Notes under the pieces: model-generated
Database searches by the model: none
Told to the model about the DNA's origin: nothing
The model's input: the letters and a program-made list of their open reading frames with translations, nothing else
From: Lampropedia cohaerens
Lineage (GTDB): Bacteria > Pseudomonadota > Gammaproteobacteria > Burkholderiales > Burkholderiaceae_C
Direction: 5' to 3'
DNA length: 64,000 nucleotides
NCBI RefSeq assembly: GCF_001005215.1
Contig: NZ_LBNQ01000022.1
Span: 124,001-188,000, forward strand
Program-made: the position numbers and the translations under genes
Part shown: positions 9,937 to 19,487 of the stretch, one piece after another
Position numbering within the stretch: the first letter of the stretch is position 1
Layout: each line of letters opens with the position of its first letter

Positions 9937-12900
9937 ATGGAGCCAGCCGCCCTTACCACCATCATCCTGCTGCCATTCATTGCCAGCGTGGTCGCTGCGG
10001 CGCTGCCTTCCAATGCGCGCAACATGGAGTCCACGCTGGCCGGCCTGGTAGCGTTGTTTGGCGCGATCAACCTGGCCATGTACTACCCAGCCATCGCGCG
10101 GGGGGACATCATCGAGCAGCAGTTCCTGTGGCTGGCCAGCTTCGGGCTGAATCTGTCGCTGCGCATGGATGGCTATGGCTGGATGTTCGGGATGCTGGTC
10201 TATGGCATCGGAGCCTTGGTGGTGCTGTATGCGCGCTACTACATGTCCCCGCAGGATCCTGTACCGCGCTTCTTTGCCTTCCTGCTGGCCTTCATGGGGT
10301 CGATGGCTGGCGTAGTGCTGTCTGGCAACATCATCCAGATCGCCTTCTTCTGGGAGCTGACGAGCATCTTCTCCTTCCTGCTCATTGGCTACTGGCACCA
10401 TCGCAAGGACGCGCGGCGCGGCGCGCGCATGGCATTGACGGTGACAGGAGCCGGTGGCCTTTGCCTGTTTGCCGGCATGGTGATGCTCGGGCACATTGCC
10501 GGTAGTTACGACCTGGATGTGGTGCTCGCTTCCGGCTCGCAAATCCGCAGCCACAGCGCCTACCCGATTGTGCTGTGTCTCATCCTGCTGGGTGTATTTA
10601 CCAAGAGCGCGCAGTTTCCCTTTCATTTCTGGTTGCCCAATGCCATGGCCGCGCCAACGCCTGTGTCGGCCTACCTGCATTCGGCAACCATGGTCAAGGC
10701 TGGCGTGTTTCTGCTGGGGCGCTTCTGGCCGGTTCTCAGCGGCACGGAGCTGTGGTTCTGGCTCGTCAGCGGCGTCGGGGCGCTCACCCTGCTCTTTGCC
10801 GCTTTCGTGGCGATGTTCCAGCGTGACCTCAAGGGATTGCTGGCGTATTCAACCATCTCCCACCTCGGGCTGATTACGCTGCTGTTCGGGCTTAACCGCG
10901 ATCTGGCGGCCGTTGCTGCAGTCTTTCACATCATGAATCATGCGACGTTCAAGGCGTCGCTGTTCATGGTTGTGGGCATTGTGGACCACGAGACCGGCAC
11001 ACGGGATATCCGCCGCCTCTCCGGGCTGCGCCACACCATGCCGATCACCTTCGTGCTGGCCCTGGTGGCCACCGCCGCCATGGCCGGCGTGCCGTTCTTC
11101 AATGGTTTCCTGTCCAAGGAGATGTTCTTTGCGGAAACCACGTTGGTCCACGCCCCCACCTACATCCAGGCAAGTCTGCCGGTGCTGGCGGTGGTGTTCG
11201 GTATCTTCAGCTGCATTTATTCGCTGCGGTTCGCCTACGACGTGTTCTTTGGCGCGCCTGCAGACGACTTGCCCAAGGATCCGCACGATCCGCCAATCTG
11301 GATGAACGTGCCCGTCGGCTTTCTGGTCGTCATCTGCTTTGCGGTGGGCGTGCTGCCCTCGCTGACCATCGGTGGATTTCTCGCCGCGGCGGCAACGCCG
11401 GTAGTGGGCGGAGATCTGCCCTATTACAGCCTGGCGGTATGGCACGGCATCAACCGTCCTCTGATCATGAGCGTGATCGCGCTCACGGTGGGTGCAGCGT
11501 TGTTTTTCTTCGTTGCGAAGTTTGTGCGCGGCAAGGACTATCTGGCCGATTACGCGTTTACCTGGACCTTGACGGGCCAGCGCCTGTTTGAGTATCTCCT
11601 TGCGTACTGCACCCACTCGGGCCGGAATCTGCTAGGCCGGCTCATCACGCACCGGCTGCAGTGGCAGATTTTCTGGGTGCTGATGGTGACCTTCTTCGTG
11701 GCATTTACCCCGCTGTGGTATGGCGGGCTGCGCCTTGGCGATCATGCACCACAGCCGCTGTCGCCAAGTTTCGGCACGATCTGGCTGGTCGGATGCGTTT
11801 GCGCCATCGCTGCGGCATGGCAAGCCAAGTTCCACCGGCTCGCAGCGATGATTCTTCTGGGGGTGACGGGCTTGTGCGTCGTCATCACATTCACCTGGCT
11901 GTCCGCGCCAGACCTGGGCCTGACGCAACTGACGGTGGAGGTGGTGACCACCATCTTGCTGCTGCTGGGGCTGCGCTGGCTGCCGCAGCGGGACAAGTCG
12001 ATCCGCCCTTCCACGTGGTCGATCGATCAGAATGTCGCACAGGCACGCCGCGCCCGCGATTTGATCATTGCGATGTTCGCCGGCAGTGGCATTGCCCTGC
12101 TGGCCTACGCGATGATGTCGCGCACCTACACCGACAGCAGCTCGCTGTTTCACCTGCAGCGCGCCTATACAGAGGGTGGCGGCGCGAATGTCGTCAACGT
12201 CACGCTGGTGGACTTCCGCGCCTTCGATACCTTTGGCGAGATCGTCGTGCTGGGCATCGTCGGCATCACCATTTATGCGTTGCTGCGCCGTTTTCGCCCG
12301 GCGCGTGAAACCATGGACCTGCCGATGCAGCAGCGCGTGCTGCCAAGCGACCTGGTGACCGACCTGTTCAACCCCCGCCAGGCCAAGGATACGGCCATTG
12401 GCTACCTGACCGTGCCCGCTGTGCTGGTGCGGCTGCTGTTGCCCATCACGACACTGGTGGCCGCCTACCTGTTCTTGCGCGGGCATAACGAGCCCGGAGG
12501 CGGCTTTGCGGCCGGGCTGGTGTTCTCGGTCGGGCTGCTGCTGCAGTACATCATCTCCGGCTCGCAATGGGTGGAAGCCAACCTGACTCTGTACCCGCGG
12601 CGCTGGATCGCCCTGGGTTTCGTATGCGCCATTGTGGCCGGCATGGGCTCGCTGTACTGGGGCTACCCATTCCTGACGTCCCATTCGCGCTATGTCACGA
12701 TTCCCTACATTGGTGACGTCCACCTGGCCAGTGCCATGGCCTTTGACCTGGCGGTTTTCTCCGTGGTGGTCGGCGCAACCCTGCTCATCCTGATTGCGCT
12801 GGCCCACCAGTCCACCCGCGCGCATCGCTATCACGCCCGCAAGATCGAGGACGAGGCCGAGCAAAAGCAGGCTGCTGCGCTGCGCGCGCGCGCCAAGGCC

Positions 12901-12954
12901 GCGTATGCCGAAGCCGCACGGTTCAACGTCCAACAGCATCATTCCCGGAAGTGA
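9937..12954 (+). CDS. mrpA: Monovalent cation/H+ antiporter subunit A, fused A-B type
   Basis: 1005 residues. It is the largest subunit of a Mrp/Mnh/Pha antiporter, an inner-membrane complex related to respiratory complex I that exchanges Na+ or K+ for protons. The N-terminal part resembles NuoL, with key residues in FFWELTSIFSFLLIGYWHH and the lysine-bearing FTKSAQFPFHFWLPNAM. The C-terminal part carries the MrpB region (about residue 800 on, from DTAIGYLTVPAVLVRLLLPI). The A-B fusion defines the six-gene group 2 (Pha-type) operon. It ends in a charged helical tail. Genes C to G follow, mostly with overlapping stops and starts. Confidence 0.94.
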   Translation: MEPAALTTIILLPFIASVVAAALPSNARNMESTLAGLVALFGAINLAMYYPAIARGDIIEQQFLWLASFGLNLSLRMDGYGWMFGMLVYGIGALVVLYARYYMSPQDPVPRFFAFLLAFMGSMAGVVLSGNIIQIAFFWELTSIFSFLLIGYWHHRKDARRGARMALTVTGAGGLCLFAGMVMLGHIAGSYDLDVVLASGSQIRSHSAYPIVLCLILLGVFTKSAQFPFHFWLPNAMAAPTPVSAYLHSATMVKAGVFLLGRFWPVLSGTELWFWLVSGVGALTLLFAAFVAMFQRDLKGLLAYSTISHLGLITLLFGLNRDLAAVAAVFHIMNHATFKASLFMVVGIVDHETGTRDIRRLSGLRHTMPITFVLALVATAAMAGVPFFNGFLSKEMFFAETTLVHAPTYIQASLPVLAVVFGIFSCIYSLRFAYDVFFGAPADDLPKDPHDPPIWMNVPVGFLVVICFAVGVLPSLTIGGFLAAAATPVVGGDLPYYSLAVWHGINRPLIMSVIALTVGAALFFFVAKFVRGKDYLADYAFTWTLTGQRLFEYLLAYCTHSGRNLLGRLITHRLQWQIFWVLMVTFFVAFTPLWYGGLRLGDHAPQPLSPSFGTIWLVGCVCAIAAAWQAKFHRLAAMILLGVTGLCVVITFTWLSAPDLGLTQLTVEVVTTILLLLGLRWLPQRDKSIRPSTWSIDQNVAQARRARDLIIAMFAGSGIALLAYAMMSRTYTDSSSLFHLQRAYTEGGGANVVNVTLVDFRAFDTFGEIVVLGIVGITIYALLRRFRPARETMDLPMQQRVLPSDLVTDLFNPRQAKDTAIGYLTVPAVLVRLLLPITTLVAAYLFLRGHNEPGGGFAAGLVFSVGLLLQYIISGSQWVEANLTLYPRRWIALGFVCAIVAGMGSLYWGYPFLTSHSRYVTIPYIGDVHLASAMAFDLAVFSVVVGATLLILIALAHQSTRAHRYHARKIEDEAEQKQAAALRARAKAAYAEAARFNVQQHHSRK

Positions 12955-12958
12955 CGAC

Positions 12959-13324
12959 ATGGAGATTGTTCTGGCCATTGCCATAGGAGTTCTGACCGGC
13001 GCCGGAGTCTGGCTGCTGCTGCGCCCGCGTACGTTTCAGGTCATTGTCGGATTGGCATTGCTGAGCTATGCGGTCAACCTCTTCATCTTCTCCATGAGTC
13101 GGATGGGCATTGCGATCAACAAGGAACCGGTGCTGCAGCCTGGCGTGCCGGCCGATCTCGCGCACTACACCGATCCCCTGCCCCAGGCGCTGGTGCTCAC
13201 GGCCATCGTGATCGGCTTTGCGACGCTGGCGCTGTTTCTGGTGGTCCTGCTCGCACTGCGCGGCATGGCCGGTACCGACCATGTGGACGGCAGCCTCGCG
13301 GCAGAAAAGAGCGAGGCATCATGA
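12959..13324 (+). CDS. mrpC: Monovalent cation/H+ antiporter subunit C
   Basis: 121 residues from the ATG at 12959, four bases after the mrpA stop. It is NuoK-like with three spans (about 1-22, 28-48, 72-100). It has the conserved YAVNLFIFSMSRMG segment and the PLPQALVLTAIVIGFA motif. Its stop overlaps the mrpD start by four bases. Confidence 0.93.
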   Translation: MEIVLAIAIGVLTGAGVWLLLRPRTFQVIVGLALLSYAVNLFIFSMSRMGIAINKEPVLQPGVPADLAHYTDPLPQALVLTAIVIGFATLALFLVVLLALRGMAGTDHVDGSLAAEKSEAS

Positions 13325-15048
13325 AGGCGTGGTTGTTCTCCCTGATCCCGCATCTGATGCTGGCGCCGGTTCTGGTGCCCATGGCGATGGCGGCGATTCT
13401 GCTGCTGCTGCGCGAGGAACGCCAGCACACCAAACTGGTGCTCAACGTCATCTCCTGCGCGGTAGTGCTGCTCGTCAGCATCTACCTTCTGCAGTGGACC
13501 CACAGGCAAAGCGCTCCGACGGCCATGGGCGTTTATCTGGCCGGAAACTGGCCCGCCAGCAGCGGCATTGCGATGGTGATCGATCGCCTAGCTGCCCTGA
13601 TGCTGGTGCTCACTTCGGCGCTTGCGCTGATGGCCGCAATCTATTCGTCAGCACACTGGCATCGGGCGGGGGTCAACTTCCATGCCTTATTCCAGCTGCA
13701 GCTGATGGGGCTCAACGGGTTGTTTCTCACCGGCGACCTGTTCAACATGTTCGTCTTCGTCGAGATCCTGTTGGCCGCTTCCTACGGCTTGCTGCTGCAC
13801 GGCTCCGGGCGCGCGCGCGTACAGGCAGGCCTGCATTACATCGCGGTCAATCTGCTGGCGTCTTCGCTGCTGCTGATTGGCATTGCCATGGTCTACGGTC
13901 TGACGGGCACGCTGAACATGGCCGCCATTGCCAGTGCCATCCCGTCTATCGCAGCCGAGGACCGGCCCCTGCTTCACGTGGCAGCAGGCATTCTGTCGGT
14001 TGCCATTCTCATCAAGGCGGCAATCTGGCCACTGAACTTCTGGCTCACCCGCGCCTACAGTGCGGCAACAGCCCCCGCCGCTGCGCTGTTTGCGATCATG
14101 ACCAAGGTCGGGATCTATCTGATCCTGCGGCTGTGGACGCTGATGTTCGGCTACGATGCTGGCGATTCCGCGCAGTACGGTGGCCAATGGCTCATCTACG
14201 CGGGCATGGCCACCTTGGCGGTGTCCTCGATCGGCGTGCTCAGCTCGCAAAAGCTTGGCAATCTGGCCGGCTACAGCGCCATCGTCTCATCGGGCACACT
14301 GCTGGCTGCCATGGGTTTCGGACAGAACCTGCTGACTGCGGCCCTGCTCTACTACATGGTCAGCTCCACGCTGGCGGTCAGCGCGTTCTTTCTTCTGGCC
14401 GACCTGCTTGACCGTTGGCGCAACGACGGCAAGGACTATGCGCCTTACGAGGAGGAAGACGAAGCCCCCTTTCTCACCCCCGATCTGCAAGGCCAGCTGG
14501 ATGCGCTCAATCTCGACGAGAAGGAAGAAGCACTGGTCGGTCGTGTCATCCCCGCTGCGGTCGCCATGCTGGGCTTGAGCTTCGGAGCCTGTACCCTGCT
14601 GATTGCGGGCCTGCCGCCCCTGTCTGGTTTCATCGGCAAGTTCGCCATGCTCAGTGCCATGCTCAACCCGCTGGGCATCGGCGCATCCACCGGACATTCA
14701 CCAGGTACAGAAGGATGGCTGCTGCTGGGGCTGCTGGTCGCCTCGGGACTGCTGGCACTTGTGGCGTTCTCGCGCGCGGGCATCCGCCACTTCTGGGCGG
14801 CACATGATCGCAACCCGCCTGAGGTGAAAGTGGTCGAAGGCCTGCCCATCGCCCTGCTGATGGCATGCTGCATCGCCATGACGGTGCGCGCCGACGACAT
14901 CATGCGCTATATGCAGGTTACCGCCAATTCCCTGTATTCACCGGATGACTACATCAACGCGGTCCTGCAGACGCAGCCCATCCCCTATCCCTCACAGGCC
15001 GAGGGCGATAGCCTAGCCGCACCTGGCGCACAGGAGGCGAGCGAATGA
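13321..15048 (+). CDS. mrpD: Monovalent cation/H+ antiporter subunit D
   Basis: 575 residues with many membrane spans, related to NuoM/NuoN. The conserved glutamate lies in FNMFVFVEILLAASYGLLLHG and the lysine in ILIKAAIWPLNFWLTRAYS. A hydrophilic acidic loop (about residues 370-395, YEEEDEAPFLTPD) interrupts the membrane part and is longer than I expect in the family. ATGA overlaps with mrpC and mrpE indicate translational coupling. Confidence 0.94.
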   Translation: MKAWLFSLIPHLMLAPVLVPMAMAAILLLLREERQHTKLVLNVISCAVVLLVSIYLLQWTHRQSAPTAMGVYLAGNWPASSGIAMVIDRLAALMLVLTSALALMAAIYSSAHWHRAGVNFHALFQLQLMGLNGLFLTGDLFNMFVFVEILLAASYGLLLHGSGRARVQAGLHYIAVNLLASSLLLIGIAMVYGLTGTLNMAAIASAIPSIAAEDRPLLHVAAGILSVAILIKAAIWPLNFWLTRAYSAATAPAAALFAIMTKVGIYLILRLWTLMFGYDAGDSAQYGGQWLIYAGMATLAVSSIGVLSSQKLGNLAGYSAIVSSGTLLAAMGFGQNLLTAALLYYMVSSTLAVSAFFLLADLLDRWRNDGKDYAPYEEEDEAPFLTPDLQGQLDALNLDEKEEALVGRVIPAAVAMLGLSFGACTLLIAGLPPLSGFIGKFAMLSAMLNPLGIGASTGHSPGTEGWLLLGLLVASGLLALVAFSRAGIRHFWAAHDRNPPEVKVVEGLPIALLMACCIAMTVRADDIMRYMQVTANSLYSPDDYINAVLQTQPIPYPSQAEGDSLAAPGAQEASE

Positions 15049-15551
15049 AAAAGGTGTTTCACTTTCTCATCCCCGCGCCGCTGATCACGCTGATGCTGGT
15101 GGTCATCTGGCTGGTAATGACGCAAAGCTACAGTCTTGGCAATTGCGTGCTGGCGCTGGGGCTGGGGCTGGGCATTCCGCATTTCAGCGAGAAGCTGCGC
15201 CCTCAGTATGTGCGCATCCGCAAGCCATGGGTGATTTTGCGACTGTGCTTCATCGTGATGGTGGACGCGTGGAAATCCAACTGGATGGTGATCCGCATCC
15301 TGCTGAGCCCCAAACTGACCAAGGAAGATACCTCCATTTTCATCCGCATTCCGCTGGACGTGCGTGATCCGAACGCGCTGGCGGTATTGGCCATGATCGT
15401 GACGATCACGCCCGGCAATGCCTGGGCGGAACTGTCGATGGATCGCTCCACCTTGCTGTTGCACGTGTTCGACGGGCGCATTGACCAGCAAGTGGTGATC
15501 GATACCGTTAAGCAGCGTTACGAGCGCCCATTGATGGAGATTTTCGAATGA
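15045..15551 (+). CDS. mrpE: Monovalent cation/H+ antiporter subunit E
   Basis: 168 residues. Two or three N-terminal spans precede the conserved cytosolic part with FIRIPLDVRDPNALAVLAMI and TPGNAWAELS, the hallmark of MrpE. It overlaps mrpD and mrpF by four bases each. Confidence 0.93.
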   Translation: MKKVFHFLIPAPLITLMLVVIWLVMTQSYSLGNCVLALGLGLGIPHFSEKLRPQYVRIRKPWVILRLCFIVMVDAWKSNWMVIRILLSPKLTKEDTSIFIRIPLDVRDPNALAVLAMIVTITPGNAWAELSMDRSTLLLHVFDGRIDQQVVIDTVKQRYERPLMEIFE

Positions 15552-15829
15552 ATGGATTGATTCTCGCCTGGGCCATTCCCGCCGCACTGGCGATGCTGGC
15601 CGTTTCGATGCTGCTGGTGACACTGCGCTTGCTCATCGGGCCCAGCGCGCAAGACCGCATCCTGGCCGTCGATTGCCTGTTCGTGCTGGGCATGTACATC
15701 ATGCTGGCGCTATCGATTTACTACGACAGTTTTGCCTACTTCGAGGCCGCCTTGCTGATTGCCCTGCTCGGGTTCGTCGGCTCGGTGGCGATGGCAAAAT
15801 TCCTGTTGCGTGGCGAGGTCATCGAGTAA
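15548..15829 (+). CDS. mrpF: Monovalent cation/H+ antiporter subunit F
   Basis: 93 residues, three spans, with the MrpF pattern RLLIGPSAQDRILAVDCL near residue 30 and a FLLRGEVIE end. Its stop shares a base with the mrpG start. Confidence 0.92.
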   Translation: MNGLILAWAIPAALAMLAVSMLLVTLRLLIGPSAQDRILAVDCLFVLGMYIMLALSIYYDSFAYFEAALLIALLGFVGSVAMAKFLLRGEVIE

Positions 15830-16470
15830 TGGAAGACAGTGTGATTGCCATTCCGCTGTGGGCCGAATTACTGACGGCGTTCTTTGCGCTTCTGGGTGGC
15901 GTCGTGGCCCTGCTTGGCGCATCCGGCCTGCTGCGCCTGCATACGTTTTTCTCGCGGATCCATGCCCCAGCACTCATCACCACGGCGGGCATATGGTGCC
16001 TGATGCTGGCCACCATCACCTACTTCACCGTCACCACCTCCAAGCCGGCGCTGAACGTCTTTTTGCTGGGCCTGTTCATCAGCATCACTTCGCCGGTAAC
16101 CACAATTTTCCTGATGCGAGCGGCCCTGTTTCGCGCGCGCCAGCGCGGCGAGGATGTGCCCCGCAGTGTTAATGTCCTGCGGATCGCCACGCCCAAGAGT
16201 GCCCCTGAAATCGAACGGGAAGAGCAGGAGTTGCGCGAGGAAGGCCGCCGAAACCGTCTGGCCAAGGAGCAGGCAGAAGCACTGGCGCACCAGCAACGCG
16301 AAGCGGAGGTGGCGGTTCAACAGGCCAAGACCGCCGCAGCGCAAGCCAAGCCTGCCTCGATGCCTTCTGGCGAGAATACCGATGACGCCGAAGCCCCTTC
16401 CGGCGACGGCGTGGCCTCATTTTCCACCAATACAGACCGGCCAGATCCGCCGACCTCCCCCAGGGACTGA
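15829..16470 (+). CDS. mrpG: Monovalent cation/H+ antiporter subunit G with long coiled-coil tail
   Basis: 213 residues from the ATG at 15829, which overlaps the mrpF stop by one base. Residues 1-110 are the normal MrpG, with three spans and GASGLLRLHTFFSRIHAPAL. The rest is a roughly 95-residue hydrophilic extension: a charged coiled coil (EREEQELREEGRRNRLAKEQ), an Ala/Gln stretch, then an acidic, Pro/Ser-rich end. Most MrpG proteins stop near 110-125 residues. The tail should face the cytosol or periplasm at the edge of the complex; its role is unknown. Confidence 0.9.
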   Translation: MEDSVIAIPLWAELLTAFFALLGGVVALLGASGLLRLHTFFSRIHAPALITTAGIWCLMLATITYFTVTTSKPALNVFLLGLFISITSPVTTIFLMRAALFRARQRGEDVPRSVNVLRIATPKSAPEIEREEQELREEGRRNRLAKEQAEALAHQQREAEVAVQQAKTAAAQAKPASMPSGENTDDAEAPSGDGVASFSTNTDRPDPPTSPRD

Positions 16471-16506
16471 TACGGCTGCACGACGCGTCAATCCGAGCAC
16501 GCACCC

Positions 16507-17286
16507 GTGGATGCCGCCGGCACCATAGTCATCATGCCAGCACCGTTGGCCGCTTGGCCCTACCCGTTCTGGATTGCCCATCGCGGCGCCGGCAAGCTGG
16601 CTCCGGAAAACACGCTGGCGGCCATGCGCGTCGGGCAGGCACATGGTTACCGCATGTTCGAATGCGACGCCAAACTCAGCGGAGATGGCGTGCTCTACCT
16701 GCTGCATGATGCGACGTTGGATCGCACCACCTGCGCTCAGGGACCCGGGCAAGGCAAGCCGTGGGCCTGGCTGGCACAGCGCGATGCAGGCCGCTGGCAC
16801 AGCCGCCTCTACGGCGGCGAGCCACTGCCCACGCTGGCCACGATTGTGCAGTGGTGCATCGCCCAGCATCTTTTTCTCAACATCGAAATCAAGCCCCATG
16901 CGGGAGAGGAAGTGCGCACGGGCCAGGCCGTGGCCGAACTCGTCTCGCAGTGCTGGCCCGCCGCGCGCCCAGCGCCACTGCTTTCATCATTCCAGCCCGA
17001 GGCGCTGGCAGCAGCGCGGCAGGTCAATGGCAAGTTGCCGCTAGGACTGCTGGTGGATGCATGGCGTGACGACGTCCTCCTCGATGCCCACGCACTCGGC
17101 TGCGCGGCACTGATTGCCCATTACGCCTTGTGGGATCAAGCGTGCGTACATGCCGCGCACGCGCGCAGCTTGCGCTGCCTCAGCTATACCGTCAATGAAC
17201 GCGAGCAGGCTCAGCGCCTGATCGGCCTGGGCATCGACGGCATCATCACGGACCGCGTGGATCTGTTCGATCCCGACTGCCGCTGA
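16507..17286 (+). CDS. ugpQ: Glycerophosphodiester phosphodiesterase, cytosolic UgpQ type
   Basis: 259 residues (an ATG at 16534 may be the true start and gives 250). It hydrolyses glycerophosphodiesters to glycerol 3-phosphate and an alcohol. The catalytic pattern is complete: IAHRGAG, APENTLAA, the acidic pair in FECDAKLSGDG, and LLHDATLDRTT with the second histidine. LNIEIKPH and the C-terminal SYTVNERE and GIDGIITDRVD complete the TIM-barrel. There is no signal peptide, so it is probably cytosolic. Confidence 0.92.
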   Translation: MDAAGTIVIMPAPLAAWPYPFWIAHRGAGKLAPENTLAAMRVGQAHGYRMFECDAKLSGDGVLYLLHDATLDRTTCAQGPGQGKPWAWLAQRDAGRWHSRLYGGEPLPTLATIVQWCIAQHLFLNIEIKPHAGEEVRTGQAVAELVSQCWPAARPAPLLSSFQPEALAAARQVNGKLPLGLLVDAWRDDVLLDAHALGCAALIAHYALWDQACVHAAHARSLRCLSYTVNEREQAQRLIGLGIDGIITDRVDLFDPDCR

Positions 17287-17408
17287 CCGCCGCAACGCGC
17301 CCCATGCGGCGGGCGTGACCACTTGCGCGTCCACAGGCCGGGCAGACGCGGCACAATGCTGGATTTGCCCCACGCTGGGCACTTTTCTTACCGTCAGGAT
17401 CTTCGTTC

Positions 17409-18305
17409 GTGTTCAAGAATCTGTTGTTTTACCGCATTGCTCCCGGCTGGCAGCCCGATCTGCAGGCAGCCCTTGCCGCCACCGAGGCCCACCCGTTTAC
17501 ACCATGCTCGCCGACGCAGGAGCGCGCCAGTGGCTGGGTGGCGCCACGCGGGCAGGAGCACTCGTCCATGGTCGAATCTGTCCAGGGACAGTGGATCTTG
17601 CGCCACGTCACCGAAACCAAGATTCTTCCATCCTCGGTGGTGCAGGCACAGGTCGACGAGAAGGCCCGCGCCATCGAAGCGCAGGCCGGTCGCCGGCCAG
17701 GCAAGAAGGAACTGCGCGACCTCAAGGATGAGGTGCGGCTGTCACTGCTGCCGATGGCGTTTACCAAAACCTCCGGCACCTGGGTGTGGATCAGCCCAAG
17801 CCTCAACCTGCTGGTCATCGATGCAGCCAGCGCGCAGCGCGCCGACGACATTCTCACGGCGCTGGTCGAGCAGCTTCCGGGCTTTGCACCGCGCATGATC
17901 CAGACGCGCGAAAGCCCGGCTGCGGCCATGACCGAGTGGCTGCAGGAGCAGGCCGCTCCGGGCGCATTCAGCCTCGGCGACGAATGCGAGCTCAAAGCGA
18001 CCGATGACACCCGCGCCAGTGTGCGCTACGCACGCCATTCGCTCGAAATTGAGGAAATCCAGGGACACCTGCAGGCGGGCAAGCGGCCCACCCGTCTCTC
18101 GCTGGGCTGGGGGGATCGCTGCCAATTCGTATTGACCGACACCTTGCAGGTCAAGAAACTTGCCTTCAGCGATGCGGTACATGAGGACCGCAGCAGCGAT
18201 GAGGATCACTTTGACGGCAACGTCGCGCTGGCCACGGGTGAGCTGTCACAGCTCATCCCGCAACTGCTCGATGCATTGGGCGGCGAGGAACCTGCCGTCG
18301 GCTGA
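17409..18305 (+). CDS. rdgC: Recombination-associated protein RdgC
   Basis: 298 residues, usual size, from a GTG start with CAGGAT upstream. RdgC forms a dimeric ring on DNA and restrains RecA. The start MFKNLLFYRI and the segments GRRPGKKELRDLKDEV and TWVWISPSLNLLVIDAAS are diagnostic. The last 100 bases overlap the 3' end of queG on the other strand. Confidence 0.95.
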   Translation: MFKNLLFYRIAPGWQPDLQAALAATEAHPFTPCSPTQERASGWVAPRGQEHSSMVESVQGQWILRHVTETKILPSSVVQAQVDEKARAIEAQAGRRPGKKELRDLKDEVRLSLLPMAFTKTSGTWVWISPSLNLLVIDAASAQRADDILTALVEQLPGFAPRMIQTRESPAAAMTEWLQEQAAPGAFSLGDECELKATDDTRASVRYARHSLEIEEIQGHLQAGKRPTRLSLGWGDRCQFVLTDTLQVKKLAFSDAVHEDRSSDEDHFDGNVALATGELSQLIPQLLDALGGEEPAVG

Positions 18306-19417
18306 GCGGCCGCATGCCCAGGCTGCTGCGCCAGCGCCCACTGGCAATGCTCGCGCAGCCACGGCGGCGCATCCGGCGCAGCCTGCCAGCGCTGCAGCGT
18401 CTCGCATATCGCCGCTATGGTGGCTTGCGGCAGGCGTGCGCTGCGCAGCGCGTTGCCGCAAACCACGGTCAGATTCCGTTGCCAGCGCAGGTAGCCGATA
18501 CGGCGTATCGGACTGCCCTCGGTGTAGCGCAGAAACTCTTCTTGCGTCCAGTTCAGCAACTGCAGCAGGTTGCCTTGCGCAAGTGCCGCACGGGCCGTGA
18601 AATCCACCAGCTGCGACGGCTTGGCGAACTTGTTCCACGGACAGACCAGCTGACAATCGTCGCAGCCATACACCCGGTTGCCGATCTTCTCGCGCAGCGC
18701 TGGATCGATCGGCCCGGGATGCTCGATCGTGAGGTAGGACACGCACAGCCGCGCGTCCACCCTGCCGGGTGCGACGATGGCACCTGTCGGGCAGGCCTTG
18801 ATGCAGGCGCTGCAGGCCCCGCAGTGCGCGCTGGTTGGCGGTGTGTGCGGCAGATCGATGTCCAGAAAGATCTCGCCGAGGAAAAACATCGAGCCGGCAT
18901 CGCGCGAGAGCACCAGGGTGTGCTTGCCGCGCCAGCCCAGCCCGCTGCGGGCGGCCAGCTCCGCCTCAAGCACCGGCGCCGAATCGGTGAACACGCGGTG
19001 GCCCAGCGGCCCGACTGCCTGCTGGATGCGCTCGGCCAGTTTCTGCAGCCGCGCGCGCAGCACCTTGTGGTAATCACGCCCGCGCGCATACACCGACACA
19101 ATGGCCTGCTCGGGCGCCTGCAGGCGCTGCAGTTCGCTGGAGGCCCAGTTGCCTGGCGTTCCGGACGGCAGGTAATTCATCCGCGCCGTCACAATGCTGA
19201 CCGTACCCGGCACCAGCTCGGCCGGCCGCGCACGCAGCACGCCATGGCGCGCCATGTAGTGCATCTCGCCGTGAAAGCCCTGTGCCAGCCATTCAAGCAG
19301 ATCAGCTTCGGCGTCGGACAAGTCCACACCGGCCACGCCGATCTGAGAGAATCCCAACGCGCTGGCCCAGCTTTGAATGTCCTGCACCAGTTGATGCTTG
19401 TCGATGTCGGCCGGCAT
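18206..19417 (-). CDS. queG: Epoxyqueuosine reductase
   Basis: 403 residues. It reduces epoxyqueuosine to queuosine in tRNA, using cobalamin and two [4Fe-4S] clusters. Cluster ligands are C199, C202, C205 and C209 (CGACSACIKACP), and C252, C255 and C259 (CDDCQLVCPWN). The catalytic aspartate is probably D145 in FTDSAPVLE. The family-like sequence ends near residue 365 (WALAQ). The final 39 residues are low-complexity Ala/Ser/Pro with two Cys and are encoded antisense to the end of rdgC. They look like stop-codon drift into the neighbouring gene. Confidence 0.94.
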   Translation of the reverse strand: MPADIDKHQLVQDIQSWASALGFSQIGVAGVDLSDAEADLLEWLAQGFHGEMHYMARHGVLRARPAELVPGTVSIVTARMNYLPSGTPGNWASSELQRLQAPEQAIVSVYARGRDYHKVLRARLQKLAERIQQAVGPLGHRVFTDSAPVLEAELAARSGLGWRGKHTLVLSRDAGSMFFLGEIFLDIDLPHTPPTSAHCGACSACIKACPTGAIVAPGRVDARLCVSYLTIEHPGPIDPALREKIGNRVYGCDDCQLVCPWNKFAKPSQLVDFTARAALAQGNLLQLLNWTQEEFLRYTEGSPIRRIGYLRWQRNLTVVCGNALRSARLPQATIAAICETLQRWQAAPDAPPWLREHCQWALAQQPGHAAAQPTAGSSPPNASSSCGMSCDSSPVASATLPSK

Positions 19418-19487
19418 AGGTGCAGGATTGTAGGAAGTTCGCGCTCAACCGCTTGCCATATTTCCACGCCTTCTTCGCCCCGCCTTC

